From: Flavobacteriales bacterium
GTDB lineage: Bacteria; Bacteroidota; Bacteroidia; Flavobacteriales_D; Sanyastnellaceae
Direction of reading: 5' to 3'
Assembly: GCA_027488055.1 (NCBI GenBank)
Contig: JAIYCK010000393.1
Span: 1 to 9,551, forward strand
Length of the DNA: 9,551 nt
Position 1 is the first letter of the stretch. Each line of letters opens with the position of its first letter. Made by a program: the position numbers and the translations under genes. The notes under the pieces are model-generated. The model made no database searches. It was not told the DNA's origin and was given only the letters and a program-made list of their open reading frames with translations. Positions 1 to 7,068 of the stretch are shown piece after piece.

Positions 1-1774
1 ATGACGAAGTGCGATCCACCGCGACATCATAGAGGTATTGGTAATATGCTTCTGTTTTCAACCTGAAGTTTGGTCCCAGTTGATTCTCATATCCTACTAC
101 CGTATGCACGGCCTTATTGAAGTCAAGACCTTGATTGTTGGCCACGATGTTACCATCAGCCCCTTCATCCTTATTGAAATACATCACGATGGGCTGCATT
201 TGACTATGCAGACCAGCTCCTAGCGAAACACTTTGTTTGCCATTGATCGCATAACGCATACCCAAACGCGGCTCGACATTGACCTTGTCGTTAAGTAGGA
301 ATAATAACCCGAAAACACCAGCGTTGAGTGTCAGCTTTTCAGTTGGACGGTGCTGCCACTGGGCAAAGCCGCGCAGCATAGAAGTTTGCTCATTTACATC
401 GCGTTCTTTGAAATAGTAATTGCCTTGATACAAAAGGCTATCCTCCATGCGAATGTCAAAAGCGTTGAAGTGAAGTCCGGCTTTTATAGTATTGCGAGCG
501 CTGATTTTAGAGTTGATAGTATAGTTGGCTTTGTATTCGTTTTGACGTTGCAGAATGCCGAAGTAGCGCGTTGCTTTGAAGGCCACATCAACGGTGTCAA
601 TGAATCCTTCAGTACCGCTAGTGGTGGCCGCAAGAACGAGTTTTCCACTCGTTTTTTCGTTGAAGAAATAGCTGTGTGAGAGTCCGATTATTCCAGTAGA
701 GCTTTTGAATTGATTGTTTTCATTGCTTTCGGAATATAAATTTTCACCATCGCTGTCTTCAGCTTTGAAATCAATAAAGCTAGTTCCGCCAATACCGAAC
801 ACACTGAATTTACCAGCCTTCTCAGTCGGTAGATCTATTTTGAATGTCAAGTCTTGGTATTCAGGTACAGCCGCACCTGTGCCAAAGTCGATCCCCAATG
901 AGGTCATGATACCTAAGAAACTATAACGTCCATTCACCATGTAGGTGGCACCCGATTTTTTACTTAACGGCCCTTCGGCTCCGAGTTCAAATCCATTGAA
1001 ACCCATCTGACCTACAAACTCATGTTTGTCTCTATTTCCTGAGCGCAGACGCAGGTCAAATACACCGCTAAGGGCGTTGCCGTATTCAGCTGCAAAGGCA
1101 CTTGTAGCAAAATCGGAATTACTCAAGTTGTTGGTATTGATGAGTGAAATAGGTCCACCCGTAGTGCCGAGTGTGCTGAAATGATTCGGACTGGGAATGT
1201 CGATTCCCTCAAGGCGCCAAAGCACCCCGGTGGGTGAGTTCCCGCGAATGATGATGTCGTTGCGATCGTCGCTTGCGCCGCTGACCCCTGCATAGTTTTG
1301 GGCCATACGCGACACATCTTGCAGCGTTCCGCTATAGCGTTGAGCCTCCTCGATGCTGATGGTCCGTGTGCTCACCGAGCTCATCTTATTGATGGCTTCC
1401 GATTTATTTTGTTCAGCAGTGATTTGAACTTCGGCAGTGGTATTGACCGATTCACTCAGTTGAATATTGATTTCAAAATCTTTTCCGGAATTGATAAGCA
1501 AGTTGGGGTGTGTGCTAGTCTCGTAGCCAATCATGGCCACTTGGATGGTTTGTCTGCCAACGGGCACATTGTCTAGTCTGAATCGGCCTTCGCTGTCAGA
1601 TGCAACAGCCACAGGAGGTTGGGCATCCACTAGCAGCACGATGGCTCCCGGTAAAGGATATTGACTTTGTTTGTCTATCACGGTCCCTCGAATAGAGGAG
1701 GTGTAGGTGTTGGTTTGGGCGATAGCAATGGAGCTAATCGCAACCAGAATGAGCGTGTAGTAAATTGAGCGCAT
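1..1774 (-). CDS. TonB-dependent outer-membrane receptor with carboxypeptidase-regulatory-like N-terminal domain (C-terminus off window)
   Basis: Reading the minus strand from the ATG at 1774 gives 591 uninterrupted codons to the left edge, so the gene is 3'-partial. Residues 1-20 look like a signal peptide: a short basic start, a hydrophobic core, and a likely cut after AIA before Gln20. Residues about 25-108 match the carboxypeptidase-regulatory-like beta-sandwich common on Bacteroidota receptors (IRGTVID, then PLPGA, DSEGRF and VPVGRQTIQVAMIGYE). Residues about 125-245 are the plug, with the hallmark IIIRGNSPTGVLWRLEGIDIP at 174-194 and EYGNALSGVFDLRLRSGN at 230-247. The rest is alternating polar and aromatic sequence, as expected for the barrel strands. 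Receptors of this family import siderophores, glycans, peptides or other ligands across the outer membrane using TonB energy. The ligand cannot be read from the sequence, and no SusD-like partner is visible. The gene follows the two-component pair on the same strand after 154 bp, so co-transcription or co-regulation is possible. The start is supported by the signal peptide and an A-rich leader without a Shine-Dalgarno sequence. Confidence 0.93.
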   Translation of the reverse strand, partial: MRSIYYTLILVAISSIAIAQTNTYTSSIRGTVIDKQSQYPLPGAIVLLVDAQPPVAVASDSEGRFRLDNVPVGRQTIQVAMIGYETSTHPNLLINSGKDFEINIQLSESVNTTAEVQITAEQNKSEAINKMSSVSTRTISIEEAQRYSGTLQDVSRMAQNYAGVSGASDDRNDIIIRGNSPTGVLWRLEGIDIPSPNHFSTLGTTGGPISLINTNNLSNSDFATSAFAAEYGNALSGVFDLRLRSGNRDKHEFVGQMGFNGFELGAEGPLSKKSGATYMVNGRYSFLGIMTSLGIDFGTGAAVPEYQDLTFKIDLPTEKAGKFSVFGIGGTSFIDFKAEDSDGENLYSESNENNQFKSSTGIIGLSHSYFFNEKTSGKLVLAATTSGTEGFIDTVDVAFKATRYFGILQRQNEYKANYTINSKISARNTIKAGLHFNAFDIRMEDSLLYQGNYYFKERDVNEQTSMLRGFAQWQHRPTEKLTLNAGVFGLLFLLNDKVNVEPRLGMRYAINGKQSVSLGAGLHSQMQPIVMYFNKDEGADGNIVANNQGLDFNKAVHTVVGYENQLGPNFRLKTEAYYQYLYDVAVDRTSS

Positions 1775-1796
1775 GGAGTTTTTTATTTTGATGGTG

Positions 1797-1819
1797 CAAA
1801 CTTGCAACCATTGAATGGT
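1797..1819 (-). promoter_or_regulatory. candidate promoter/operator ahead of the receptor gene
   Basis: On the minus strand, 1804-1797 reads CAAGTTTG, one base away from the Bacteroidota -7 element TAnnTTTG and 22 bases ahead of the receptor ATG. Directly upstream, at 1807-1819, is a perfect inverted repeat with 6-base arms and a 1-base centre (ACCATT-G-AATGGT), where a repressor or activator could sit between the -33 and -7 regions. No convincing -33 TTTG is present; only a T-run lies at about the right distance. What is seen is the match and the palindrome; promoter function is inference. No terminator-like hairpin was found between the response regulator stop at 1929 and this point, so read-through from the upstream operon remains possible. 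Confidence 0.25.
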
Positions 1820-1928
1820 GATAAAAAACGACCGTTCATGAAATGCCTAAAAAGCAAAGTGAATTGCAATTTGAAACTACTGGCTGCATGAATCAACTAA
1901 AACAACACTCAATTCTATGTTATCGGTT

Positions 1929-2624
1929 CTACCCCACCAACAACTTAAATCCTTTGCCATGGATATTGAGTATTTCTACTGTTTTATCTTCTTGCAGATG
2001 TTTGCGCAGTTTAGCGATATATACGTCCATAGATCGTCCATTGAAGTAATTGTCATCACCCCAAATGTTTTTCAAGGCATATGAACGTTCCATGATGCCG
2101 TTTTTGTTTTGACTCAACAAGTAAAGGAGCTCATTTTCTTTGGTGGTGAGCTTAATTTCTCGCTCTCCCAGCATCAAGCGTTGTTTATTGTAGTCAAAGT
2201 GATAGATGCCTATTTGATGTTCTATTGCCAGATCGGAGTCATCGGGTAATGCATTGCTACGTCGCATTATGGCATTCATACGGGCCAACAATTCCTCCAT
2301 GCTAAAGGGCTTCGTCATATAGTCGTCCCCGCCTACCGAAAATCCTTCAAGCGTGTCCTCTTTCATGCTCTTGGCTGTGAGAAATAAGATCGGCACATGC
2401 TTGTCGTCATGTCGTATTTCCGAGGCCAACGTGAAGCCATCTTTAATAGGCATCATCACATCTAAAATGATAAAGTCATACGCCGAACGTTTGTACATTT
2501 TAGATCCCTCAAGGCCGTCTACAGCTAAATCACATTCGAAATTTTTTGCCGCTAGGTATTCGCGTAGCAATGTCCCCAAATTGGGATCGTCTTCACATAA
2601 CAAAACTTTAGTTTTCTTCTTCAT
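1929..2624 (-). CDS. OmpR/PhoB-family two-component response regulator
   Basis: This is a 231-residue DNA-binding response regulator, normal length for the family. The receiver domain spans about 5-120: acidic pocket Glu11-Asp12-Asp13, phospho-acceptor Asp55 in FIILDVMMP, switch Thr83 in FLTAK, and Lys105 in the TKPF motif. The C-terminal half (about 138-231) is an OmpR-type winged helix, seen in LTTKENELLYLL, RSMDVYIAKLRKHL and the terminal IHGKGFKLL. It would be phosphorylated by the kinase encoded just upstream and bind tandem direct repeats as a dimer. The start at 2624 is chosen because MKKKTKVLLCEDD is a canonical receiver N-terminus. The frame stays open upstream to an ATG at 2705, but that 27-residue extension lies inside the kinase gene and has no family support. 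The gene overlaps the kinase by 17 bp, which suggests translational coupling. It resembles the RprY class of Bacteroidota by its partner and general features; its regulon is unknown. Confidence 0.95.
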   Translation of the reverse strand: MKKKTKVLLCEDDPNLGTLLREYLAAKNFECDLAVDGLEGSKMYKRSAYDFIILDVMMPIKDGFTLASEIRHDDKHVPILFLTAKSMKEDTLEGFSVGGDDYMTKPFSMEELLARMNAIMRRSNALPDDSDLAIEHQIGIYHFDYNKQRLMLGEREIKLTTKENELLYLLSQNKNGIMERSYALKNIWGDDNYFNGRSMDVYIAKLRKHLQEDKTVEILNIHGKGFKLLVG

Positions 2625-4065
2625 GATGATAAGGCATATAAATGGTGAATGTACTTCCTTTTTTGAGTTCACTGCTGACTGAAACATGACCGCCGTGTTT
2701 CTCAACTACGCCTTTGACGTAGCTCAAACCCAGACCGAATCCTTTCACATTATGTATATTTCCAGTGGGCACGCGATATAACTTGTCAAAGATTTTTTTC
2801 TGATTTTCTTTGGATATCCCAATGCCATTGTCCTGAAACGAAATGGTGACTCCACCAGGCTCACTGCGTGTGGTCACAATGACTTGTGGCGGTCCATCTG
2901 CGTATTTCACTGCATTGTCAATCAGATTATAAATCACGTTGGTAATGTGGAGACTATCTCCCTCAATCACGGCATCTTCAGCTAAAAGGTGGGTGATAAG
3001 TTCACCCTTTCTTTTCTTGAATTGTATATCAATGTTGTGGATCACCTGTTCAATCAAACTGTGTAAATGCAATTGTTCAATCCGCAGCTTCATATCTCCA
3101 TTTTCAAAAATGGATGTACGCAATACGTTTTCAACCAATACCCCAAGCCGCTTGTTTTCCTCATTGATCATGCCTAGATAGGAGGTCATTCCTGAAGCAC
3201 TCTTTTGCATGTCAGGATCGTTCAAAGCTTCGCATGCCAAGCTAATGGTCGCAATAGGCGTCTTTAGTTCATGCGTCATGTTGTTGATGAAATCGTTTTT
3301 GATGTCACTTAGTTTTTTCTGTTTGTAGATTGTGCCAATTGAAAAACTGAACAAAAACATGATTACGAGCATTAGCACCCCTGAGGTGACTAGCATGAGC
3401 CACATGCTGCCCAATAAATAACGTCTTTCATTGGGGAAGAAAACGCGCAAGTAATTGGGTTCAGCAATGGCATCATTCGCAAAGAGCTGCGCGCGATAGC
3501 CGTTTATAGCCAGGTTCTGAAGGTGTGGTTCGGCCAATGGACTTTTGTATTCCGCTTGTTGCAATCGATTGAAAATCCCATACACATAGGTCGCACGTAT
3601 ACCTCTATCCATTAAGGCCGCCTGCAACATGCTGTCAAGTACCTGCGTGTCGACTCTGTCCAACACACTTTTGTAAATATCCAATTCAATAAAACCACCC
3701 ATGATATCATCCAAAATGCCCGATTTGGTCAGGATATCGGGATTGGGATTGACACTATCGAATTCTGCTTTAAGGGTATGATCATTTAACAAGGCCTGAC
3801 CTTGTTTGCCATAGTCTACAATCAAGGTGCTATCGCCCTCCGATCGAATGGAAACCGATCGGTCATTCCCCGCCAGGGCTTGATTGCGCAATTCGTTCTT
3901 TTCCAATTGGGCACTCACATGGTGCAAGGCTTTGCTCACTGTACTAGCGAAGTCTTGCTCACGCAGAATATAGGTATTGTTAACCCAATACACCTGAATT
4001 GCAATCAAACCGGTGATGGCAATTGTGCTTGCAGCGATGAGTATTTGGATGTATCTCTGTTTCAA
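2608..4065 (-). CDS. membrane sensor histidine kinase (RprX-like class, HAMP-less)
   Basis: From the preferred TTG start this is 485 residues. TM1 spans about residues 6-27 and TM2 about 216-243, enclosing a periplasmic sensor of roughly 190 residues with no recognisable domain. The HisKA helix follows TM2 without a HAMP domain; its H-box FINNMTHELKTPIATIS carries phospho-accepting His265. The ATPase domain has the N-box NVIYNLIDNAVKYA (Asn380 region), G1 DNGIGI at 412-417 and G2 KGFGLGLSY at 441-449, so all catalytic boxes are intact. The phrases KLYRVPTGNIHNVKGFG and THELKTPIATISLA are characteristic of a widespread Bacteroidota envelope-stress kinase group (family knowledge). There is no ATG near the N-terminus. 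The reading frame can begin at a TTG at 4110 (500 residues), but TTG 4065 gives the usual short basic start (LKQRYIQ) directly before TM1, and the 4110 TTG overlaps a candidate -7 box. The gene overlaps the response regulator by 17 bp and is the first gene of that operon. Confidence 0.94.
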   Translation of the reverse strand: MKQRYIQILIAASTIAITGLIAIQVYWVNNTYILREQDFASTVSKALHHVSAQLEKNELRNQALAGNDRSVSIRSEGDSTLIVDYGKQGQALLNDHTLKAEFDSVNPNPDILTKSGILDDIMGGFIELDIYKSVLDRVDTQVLDSMLQAALMDRGIRATYVYGIFNRLQQAEYKSPLAEPHLQNLAINGYRAQLFANDAIAEPNYLRVFFPNERRYLLGSMWLMLVTSGVLMLVIMFLFSFSIGTIYKQKKLSDIKNDFINNMTHELKTPIATISLACEALNDPDMQKSASGMTSYLGMINEENKRLGVLVENVLRTSIFENGDMKLRIEQLHLHSLIEQVIHNIDIQFKKRKGELITHLLAEDAVIEGDSLHITNVIYNLIDNAVKYADGPPQVIVTTRSEPGGVTISFQDNGIGISKENQKKIFDKLYRVPTGNIHNVKGFGLGLSYVKGVVEKHGGHVSVSSELKKGSTFTIYMPYHHEEEN

Positions 4066-4107
4066 TTGTGATAAAAGGCAGTGAGCACAAAGGAACAACG
4101 GAAATTT

Positions 4108-4116
4108 CAAATGTTA
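4108..4116 (-). promoter_or_regulatory. candidate -7 element of the kinase/regulator operon
   Basis: The minus strand reads TAACATTTG, matching the Bacteroidota -7 element TAnnTTTG except for one extra spacer base. It lies 9 bases downstream of the GTTAA array, so the array would cover the -33 region, which lacks a TTTG. That arrangement suits an activator-dependent promoter. It would start transcription around 4100 and favour the TTG start at 4065 over the one at 4110. This is position-based inference with no direct proof. Confidence 0.3.
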
Positions 4117-4125
4117 AGGCTCGCA

Positions 4126-4161
4126 TTAACTTTCTTTAACGGAGGTTAACCATCGATTAAC
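4126..4161 (-). promoter_or_regulatory. phased array of four GTTAA boxes, probable response-regulator binding site
   Basis: TTAAC occurs on the plus strand at 4126, 4136, 4146 and 4157, with steps of 10, 10 and 11 bases. On the minus (coding) strand this reads as GTTAA boxes separated by 6, 5 and 5 bases, with a weaker fifth TTAA at 4114. The third box lies within the perfect 8-bp palindrome GGTTAACC (4144-4151). One box per helical turn on one face of the DNA is how OmpR-family regulators bind, for example the PhoB box with its 11-bp period or the CpxR site GTAAA-N5-GTAAA (established knowledge). The location, 60 bases upstream of the preferred kinase start, points to autoregulation by the regulator encoded here. 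The repeats are seen directly; the identity of the binder is inference. Confidence 0.65.
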
Positions 4162-4317
4162 ATGACTAGGAGTGCGATGAATCTAATTTAGCCCCGTGAA
4201 AGTTTTTCATCGCTGAGGAATCATTCATAGCCCAAAAGTGGGTGTGTACATTCCCGGTTAAGGTTAAAAAAAGGTCTTTATACAGGTTTAGAAAATTATG
4301 CTTTGAAAAACGCACTG
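4162..4317. other. non-coding spacer upstream of the kinase operon
   Basis: Together with the flanking elements, this belongs to the roughly 300-bp gene-free stretch between the kinase start (4065) and the transporter stop (4367). No reading frame here looks coding. The only pattern seen is a tandem GGTTAAGGTTAA at 4256-4267, two copies of GGTTAA with a 6-base period and in the opposite orientation to the main array. It could be a further weak binding site or chance. The 3' untranslated part of the transporter transcript and the upstream part of the kinase promoter both fall here. Confidence 0.5.
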
Positions 4318-4349
4318 CCCGCTTTCTTATTAAGATTGCGGGTTTTTTT
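4318..4349 (+). terminator. intrinsic-terminator-like hairpin, T-tract on the plus strand
   Basis: CCCGC at 4318-4322 pairs with GCGGG at 4338-4342. A second short stem, CTTA/TAAG, lies inside the loop, and seven T residues follow at 4343-4349. This is a good rho-independent terminator for plus-strand transcription, although no plus-strand gene precedes it. On the minus strand the same hairpin lies 25 bases beyond the transporter stop codon, but there the T-run (GTTTTT) comes only after a 6-base gap. It may therefore work in both directions, mainly ending the flippase-transporter transcript, with weaker efficiency in that direction. Confidence 0.6.
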
Positions 4350-4366
4350 ATGTATAAAAACGATTA

Positions 4367-5581
4367 TTATTTTACAATTACATCTCGACTCCAACGAAGA
4401 ATCAGCTGACTCAAGAGCAGGCACATGCTCGCAAATACAAGCATAGTAGTCCAAAGAGCTTGATATCCCCCATATTGCGCTATGCCCGTGGCTAACAAAG
4501 GGGTGATGATATGCGAGAGCGACCATGCAATGATGTATAGACTTGAGTATTGGCCTTTGTTCGCTGCTGTTGATCGGTCGTTCATGAATGTATTCATGAA
4601 GGGCATGGCGAACATTTCGGACAAAGAGGCGAAAATCGTTAAAATGACCATCCATCCATAGCCATGAGCCACATAAAGCAAGGCATAACAACCCATAAGA
4701 AGCAATGCACCAATGCCTATGAATTGCATCGCTTTGGCGCGATGACCGATTTTGGAAATCAAGAACATTTCAAATACTGCTACAATGCCTCCATTAAGCG
4801 CTAAAAGCTGCCCAATTTGTATTTTGGTGAGCCGCTCCACTTCTTGATAATAAATGGTCATAGTAGTGAAAAGCTGAAGGAAAGCAATGGAATACAATGA
4901 TACCATAGGTAGAAACCACAAGAAGAGTTTGTCTTTATAAGGTGAGGTGGAGGTAGTCGCAGTGTCTCCTGCGCCAGTAGGCGCGAGTTGTCGATGATGA
5001 CGCAGGAATAGCAAAGCCATGCCAGCAGCAAGAATACTTGAAGCGGCATCGGCCCAAAATATGTACTGATAGTTGAAACTTGCCAACACACCGCCAAGAG
5101 CGGGTCCAATAGCAAAACCTAGATTGATAGCAAGCCGATTGAGGGTGATGGCTTTCAGGTAATTTTGTGCGTTGCTGAACAACGAAACAGCAGCCATGTT
5201 AGCCGGCCGATAAGCCTCGCTGCTGAATGCCATAATAAACAGGCCAGGCAAAAGGAGGCTGTAATTGCGCACAAACGATACAACAATAAAACAGCCAGCA
5301 CCGATCAGCAAACTCGCCACCATTACCTTGAAAAATCCAATGCGATCGGTGAGGTACCCGCCTATTTTCACACCGCTAATGGAGCCTGCACCATAAATGG
5401 CCATCGCCCAACCCACTTGTGTGAATTCGAATTCGAGCTCTTTTTTGAGGTAGATAGCCAAGAAAAATACGACCATAGCCCCCGCTCGATTCATGAGCTG
5501 GGTGATGGCCAGTATCCAAATGGCTGTGGGAAGACCGCCGTATGTTTTTTTTATTTCTGAAAATACTTTTACCATATCCAT
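4367..5581 (-). CDS. major facilitator superfamily (MFS) transporter, drug-efflux-like
   Basis: This 404-residue protein is almost wholly hydrophobic segments, consistent with 12 transmembrane helices and the normal MFS length. MFS motif A is visible between TM2 and TM3 (GGYLTDRIGFFKV, from residue 74). The TM5 segment GFAIGPALGG (155-164) resembles motif C of proton-coupled antiporters. EAYRPANMA (122-130) is a conserved TM4 feature in the DHA1-type efflux group. A hydrophilic loop of about 25 residues (195-218, rich in Thr, Ser and Ala) marks the junction of the two six-helix halves. The likely role is proton-driven export of a small molecule across the inner membrane; the substrate cannot be read. 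The start overlaps the end of the flippase gene by 13 bp, or 7 bp if the second in-frame ATG at 5575 is used, so the two are probably co-translated. A hairpin follows the stop codon. Confidence 0.92.
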   Translation of the reverse strand: MDMVKVFSEIKKTYGGLPTAIWILAITQLMNRAGAMVVFFLAIYLKKELEFEFTQVGWAMAIYGAGSISGVKIGGYLTDRIGFFKVMVASLLIGAGCFIVVSFVRNYSLLLPGLFIMAFSSEAYRPANMAAVSLFSNAQNYLKAITLNRLAINLGFAIGPALGGVLASFNYQYIFWADAASSILAAGMALLFLRHHRQLAPTGAGDTATTSTSPYKDKLFLWFLPMVSLYSIAFLQLFTTMTIYYQEVERLTKIQIGQLLALNGGIVAVFEMFLISKIGHRAKAMQFIGIGALLLMGCYALLYVAHGYGWMVILTIFASLSEMFAMPFMNTFMNDRSTAANKGQYSSLYIIAWSLSHIITPLLATGIAQYGGYQALWTTMLVFASMCLLLSQLILRWSRDVIVK

Positions 5582-7038
5582 TGCATCAGAGGTCCCATGT
5601 CACCAAATAGCAGCAATCGCAAACCTGCAGCAGCAATCATCACACCAGCGGTCAATGCGAGTGTACGCGATATCCATATCCAGTGTGATCCACGAATCAA
5701 TTGCAGTATGAGAGCGATGTAGATTAGGTAGAATAGCGCATTCACGAGCGCATACCAACACATCACTGACAAAAAGTCGATATGAGCTGAGGCTGCCCAC
5801 CACAGACATAGCAATCGACCAATGGTAAGTGAAAGGTGGAAGTAAAAATTCTGCTTTTCAGCCTTCAGCACGTAAAAAAGTGCGGACAGAGGCGAACTAA
5901 TCATGCGAAAGAAGAAGTATAAAACCAATACCTCAGCCAGTGATCCAGCCGACTGCCAGCTGGTTCCAAAAACGAAAGCATATCCCCATTCGCCAAATAC
6001 GAGCACGATGAACAGAAATACCAGGGAAATACCTAGAATATAGCGGTATAGTTGCAAGCTATGAGGGCGCAATGCTTCTGGCCGATCGCGCATAATTTCA
6101 GCCGCCTTTTGAGTGAAAACGGATGCGATTCCAGCGCCCATCAACCGAATCGGGATGTCGAGCAATACGAGCGCGTGCACATAGTATCCAAGATCGCTGA
6201 GAGCGTATCCATAGATTGGGAGCAGCGCTGGCGGCAAACCTGCAGAAAAAATGACCAGCACATTCGACCAGTGCACATAAGTGGGGTATCGCAAATAGGT
6301 CTTTGCCATATCAAGCATACCTTTATAATTCCATTGACGCCACCATCGAATTGAAGAGTCGGTGATCACAAAACGCAGGTAGAGGATGATGCGCAAGCAA
6401 TGCTGCAATGCTGTAGTGATAATGAGGCCTACGGCATCTGGCCCGATCCAAAGACCATGACAGAGGTTGTAAGATCGTGATCCCACAGTGGCCGCCACAG
6501 AGGTCCACATTTGGTTTTTAAAGGATTTTACGCGAATAGCCCAGTCAGCAGTGATGCGATCCATGGCCATGAGCCAAGCAATAGGGGCCACAAGGTGAAT
6601 ATACCAGCCCAATTGTTGATGTCCAAGAACGTTCAAAGTCCATGAACCTAGAAAACACATCGTCAGTGCGAAAAGCAAACAAACAATTGAACTAACTGCG
6701 ATGGTCATATGCAAGAGATGCTTAAATTTATCCTGCTCTTTAGGCAGCACAAAGGCTTGATTGTATCCAAATGAAGCAAGATTGCCCAGTGTGGCTGCAT
6801 ATACATTAAAGACACCAAACAGGCCGTAGTCTGCAGGTGAGTATATTTTAGAAAGCAAATAAAAAAACAGGAATTGTAGAACGATACTGATGCCAGACGA
6901 ACTAAACATCCAGGCCGCATTTTGCACAAAGGATCCTTCTTTGAACAATTCACGGGAGATATGGGGCCATCGTTTGGTCAAGGCGCTGATGTCAATCAGA
7001 TTGATTATGTTAATAAACTTGCGTGCAAGCGGGCGCAT
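5569..7038 (-). CDS. Wzx-type polysaccharide flippase / oligosaccharide translocase (MOP superfamily)
   Basis: From the ATG at 7038 this is 489 residues, typical of the polysaccharide synthesis/flippase family, with about 12-14 hydrophobic helices. The N-terminal third carries the family signature: NAAWMFSSSGISIVLQF (40-56), then LLSKIYSPADYGLFGVFNVY (61-80), then SFGYNQAFVLPKEQDKF (89-105). Similar wording in Wzx/RfbX proteins marks TM1-TM2 and the loop after them. RVKSFKNQM (169-177) fits the conserved basic segment near TM5-TM6. Family members move undecaprenyl-linked glycan units from the inner to the outer face of the inner membrane. No glycosyltransferase or polymerase lies in the window, so the glycan is unknown. 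The frame also stays open to TTGs at 7056 and 7086; these would reduce or remove the gap to the divergent gene, and the ATG is preferred. The stop codon lies inside the first codons of the transporter gene. Confidence 0.88.
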   Translation of the reverse strand: MRPLARKFINIINLIDISALTKRWPHISRELFKEGSFVQNAAWMFSSSGISIVLQFLFFYLLSKIYSPADYGLFGVFNVYAATLGNLASFGYNQAFVLPKEQDKFKHLLHMTIAVSSIVCLLFALTMCFLGSWTLNVLGHQQLGWYIHLVAPIAWLMAMDRITADWAIRVKSFKNQMWTSVAATVGSRSYNLCHGLWIGPDAVGLIITTALQHCLRIILYLRFVITDSSIRWWRQWNYKGMLDMAKTYLRYPTYVHWSNVLVIFSAGLPPALLPIYGYALSDLGYYVHALVLLDIPIRLMGAGIASVFTQKAAEIMRDRPEALRPHSLQLYRYILGISLVFLFIVLVFGEWGYAFVFGTSWQSAGSLAEVLVLYFFFRMISSPLSALFYVLKAEKQNFYFHLSLTIGRLLCLWWAASAHIDFLSVMCWYALVNALFYLIYIALILQLIRGSHWIWISRTLALTAGVMIAAAGLRLLLFGDMGPLMQWIW

Positions 7039-7068
7039 AAGGCCAAGTCTTTTCAATATTAGCGCGAC

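Noticed and set aside
350..679. 109-residue plus-strand open frame within the receptor gene
   Set aside because: It is antisense to a continuous TonB-receptor barrel and has no recognisable features.
1862..1871. AATTGCAATT palindrome in the gap after the response regulator
   Set aside because: It is too short and A+T-rich to be a terminator, and such 10-bp palindromes are common by chance.
1843..2049. Small plus-strand open frame covering the receptor-regulator gap
   Set aside because: More than half overlaps the antisense of the response regulator winged helix, and no promoter or coding character is visible.
2625..2705. 27-residue N-terminal extension of the response regulator
   Set aside because: The receiver fold begins at the ATG at 2624. 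The extension lies wholly within the kinase coding sequence and matches nothing in the family.
4296..4691. 131-residue minus-strand open frame overlapping the transporter 3' end and the terminator
   Set aside because: It is out of frame with the transporter, runs through the terminator hairpin, and is rich in His, Cys and Trp, as expected of a non-coding frame.
5165..5560. 131-residue plus-strand open frame inside the transporter gene
   Set aside because: It lies antisense to a clearly recognisable MFS gene, and its translation has no domain or signal character; it is a shadow frame.
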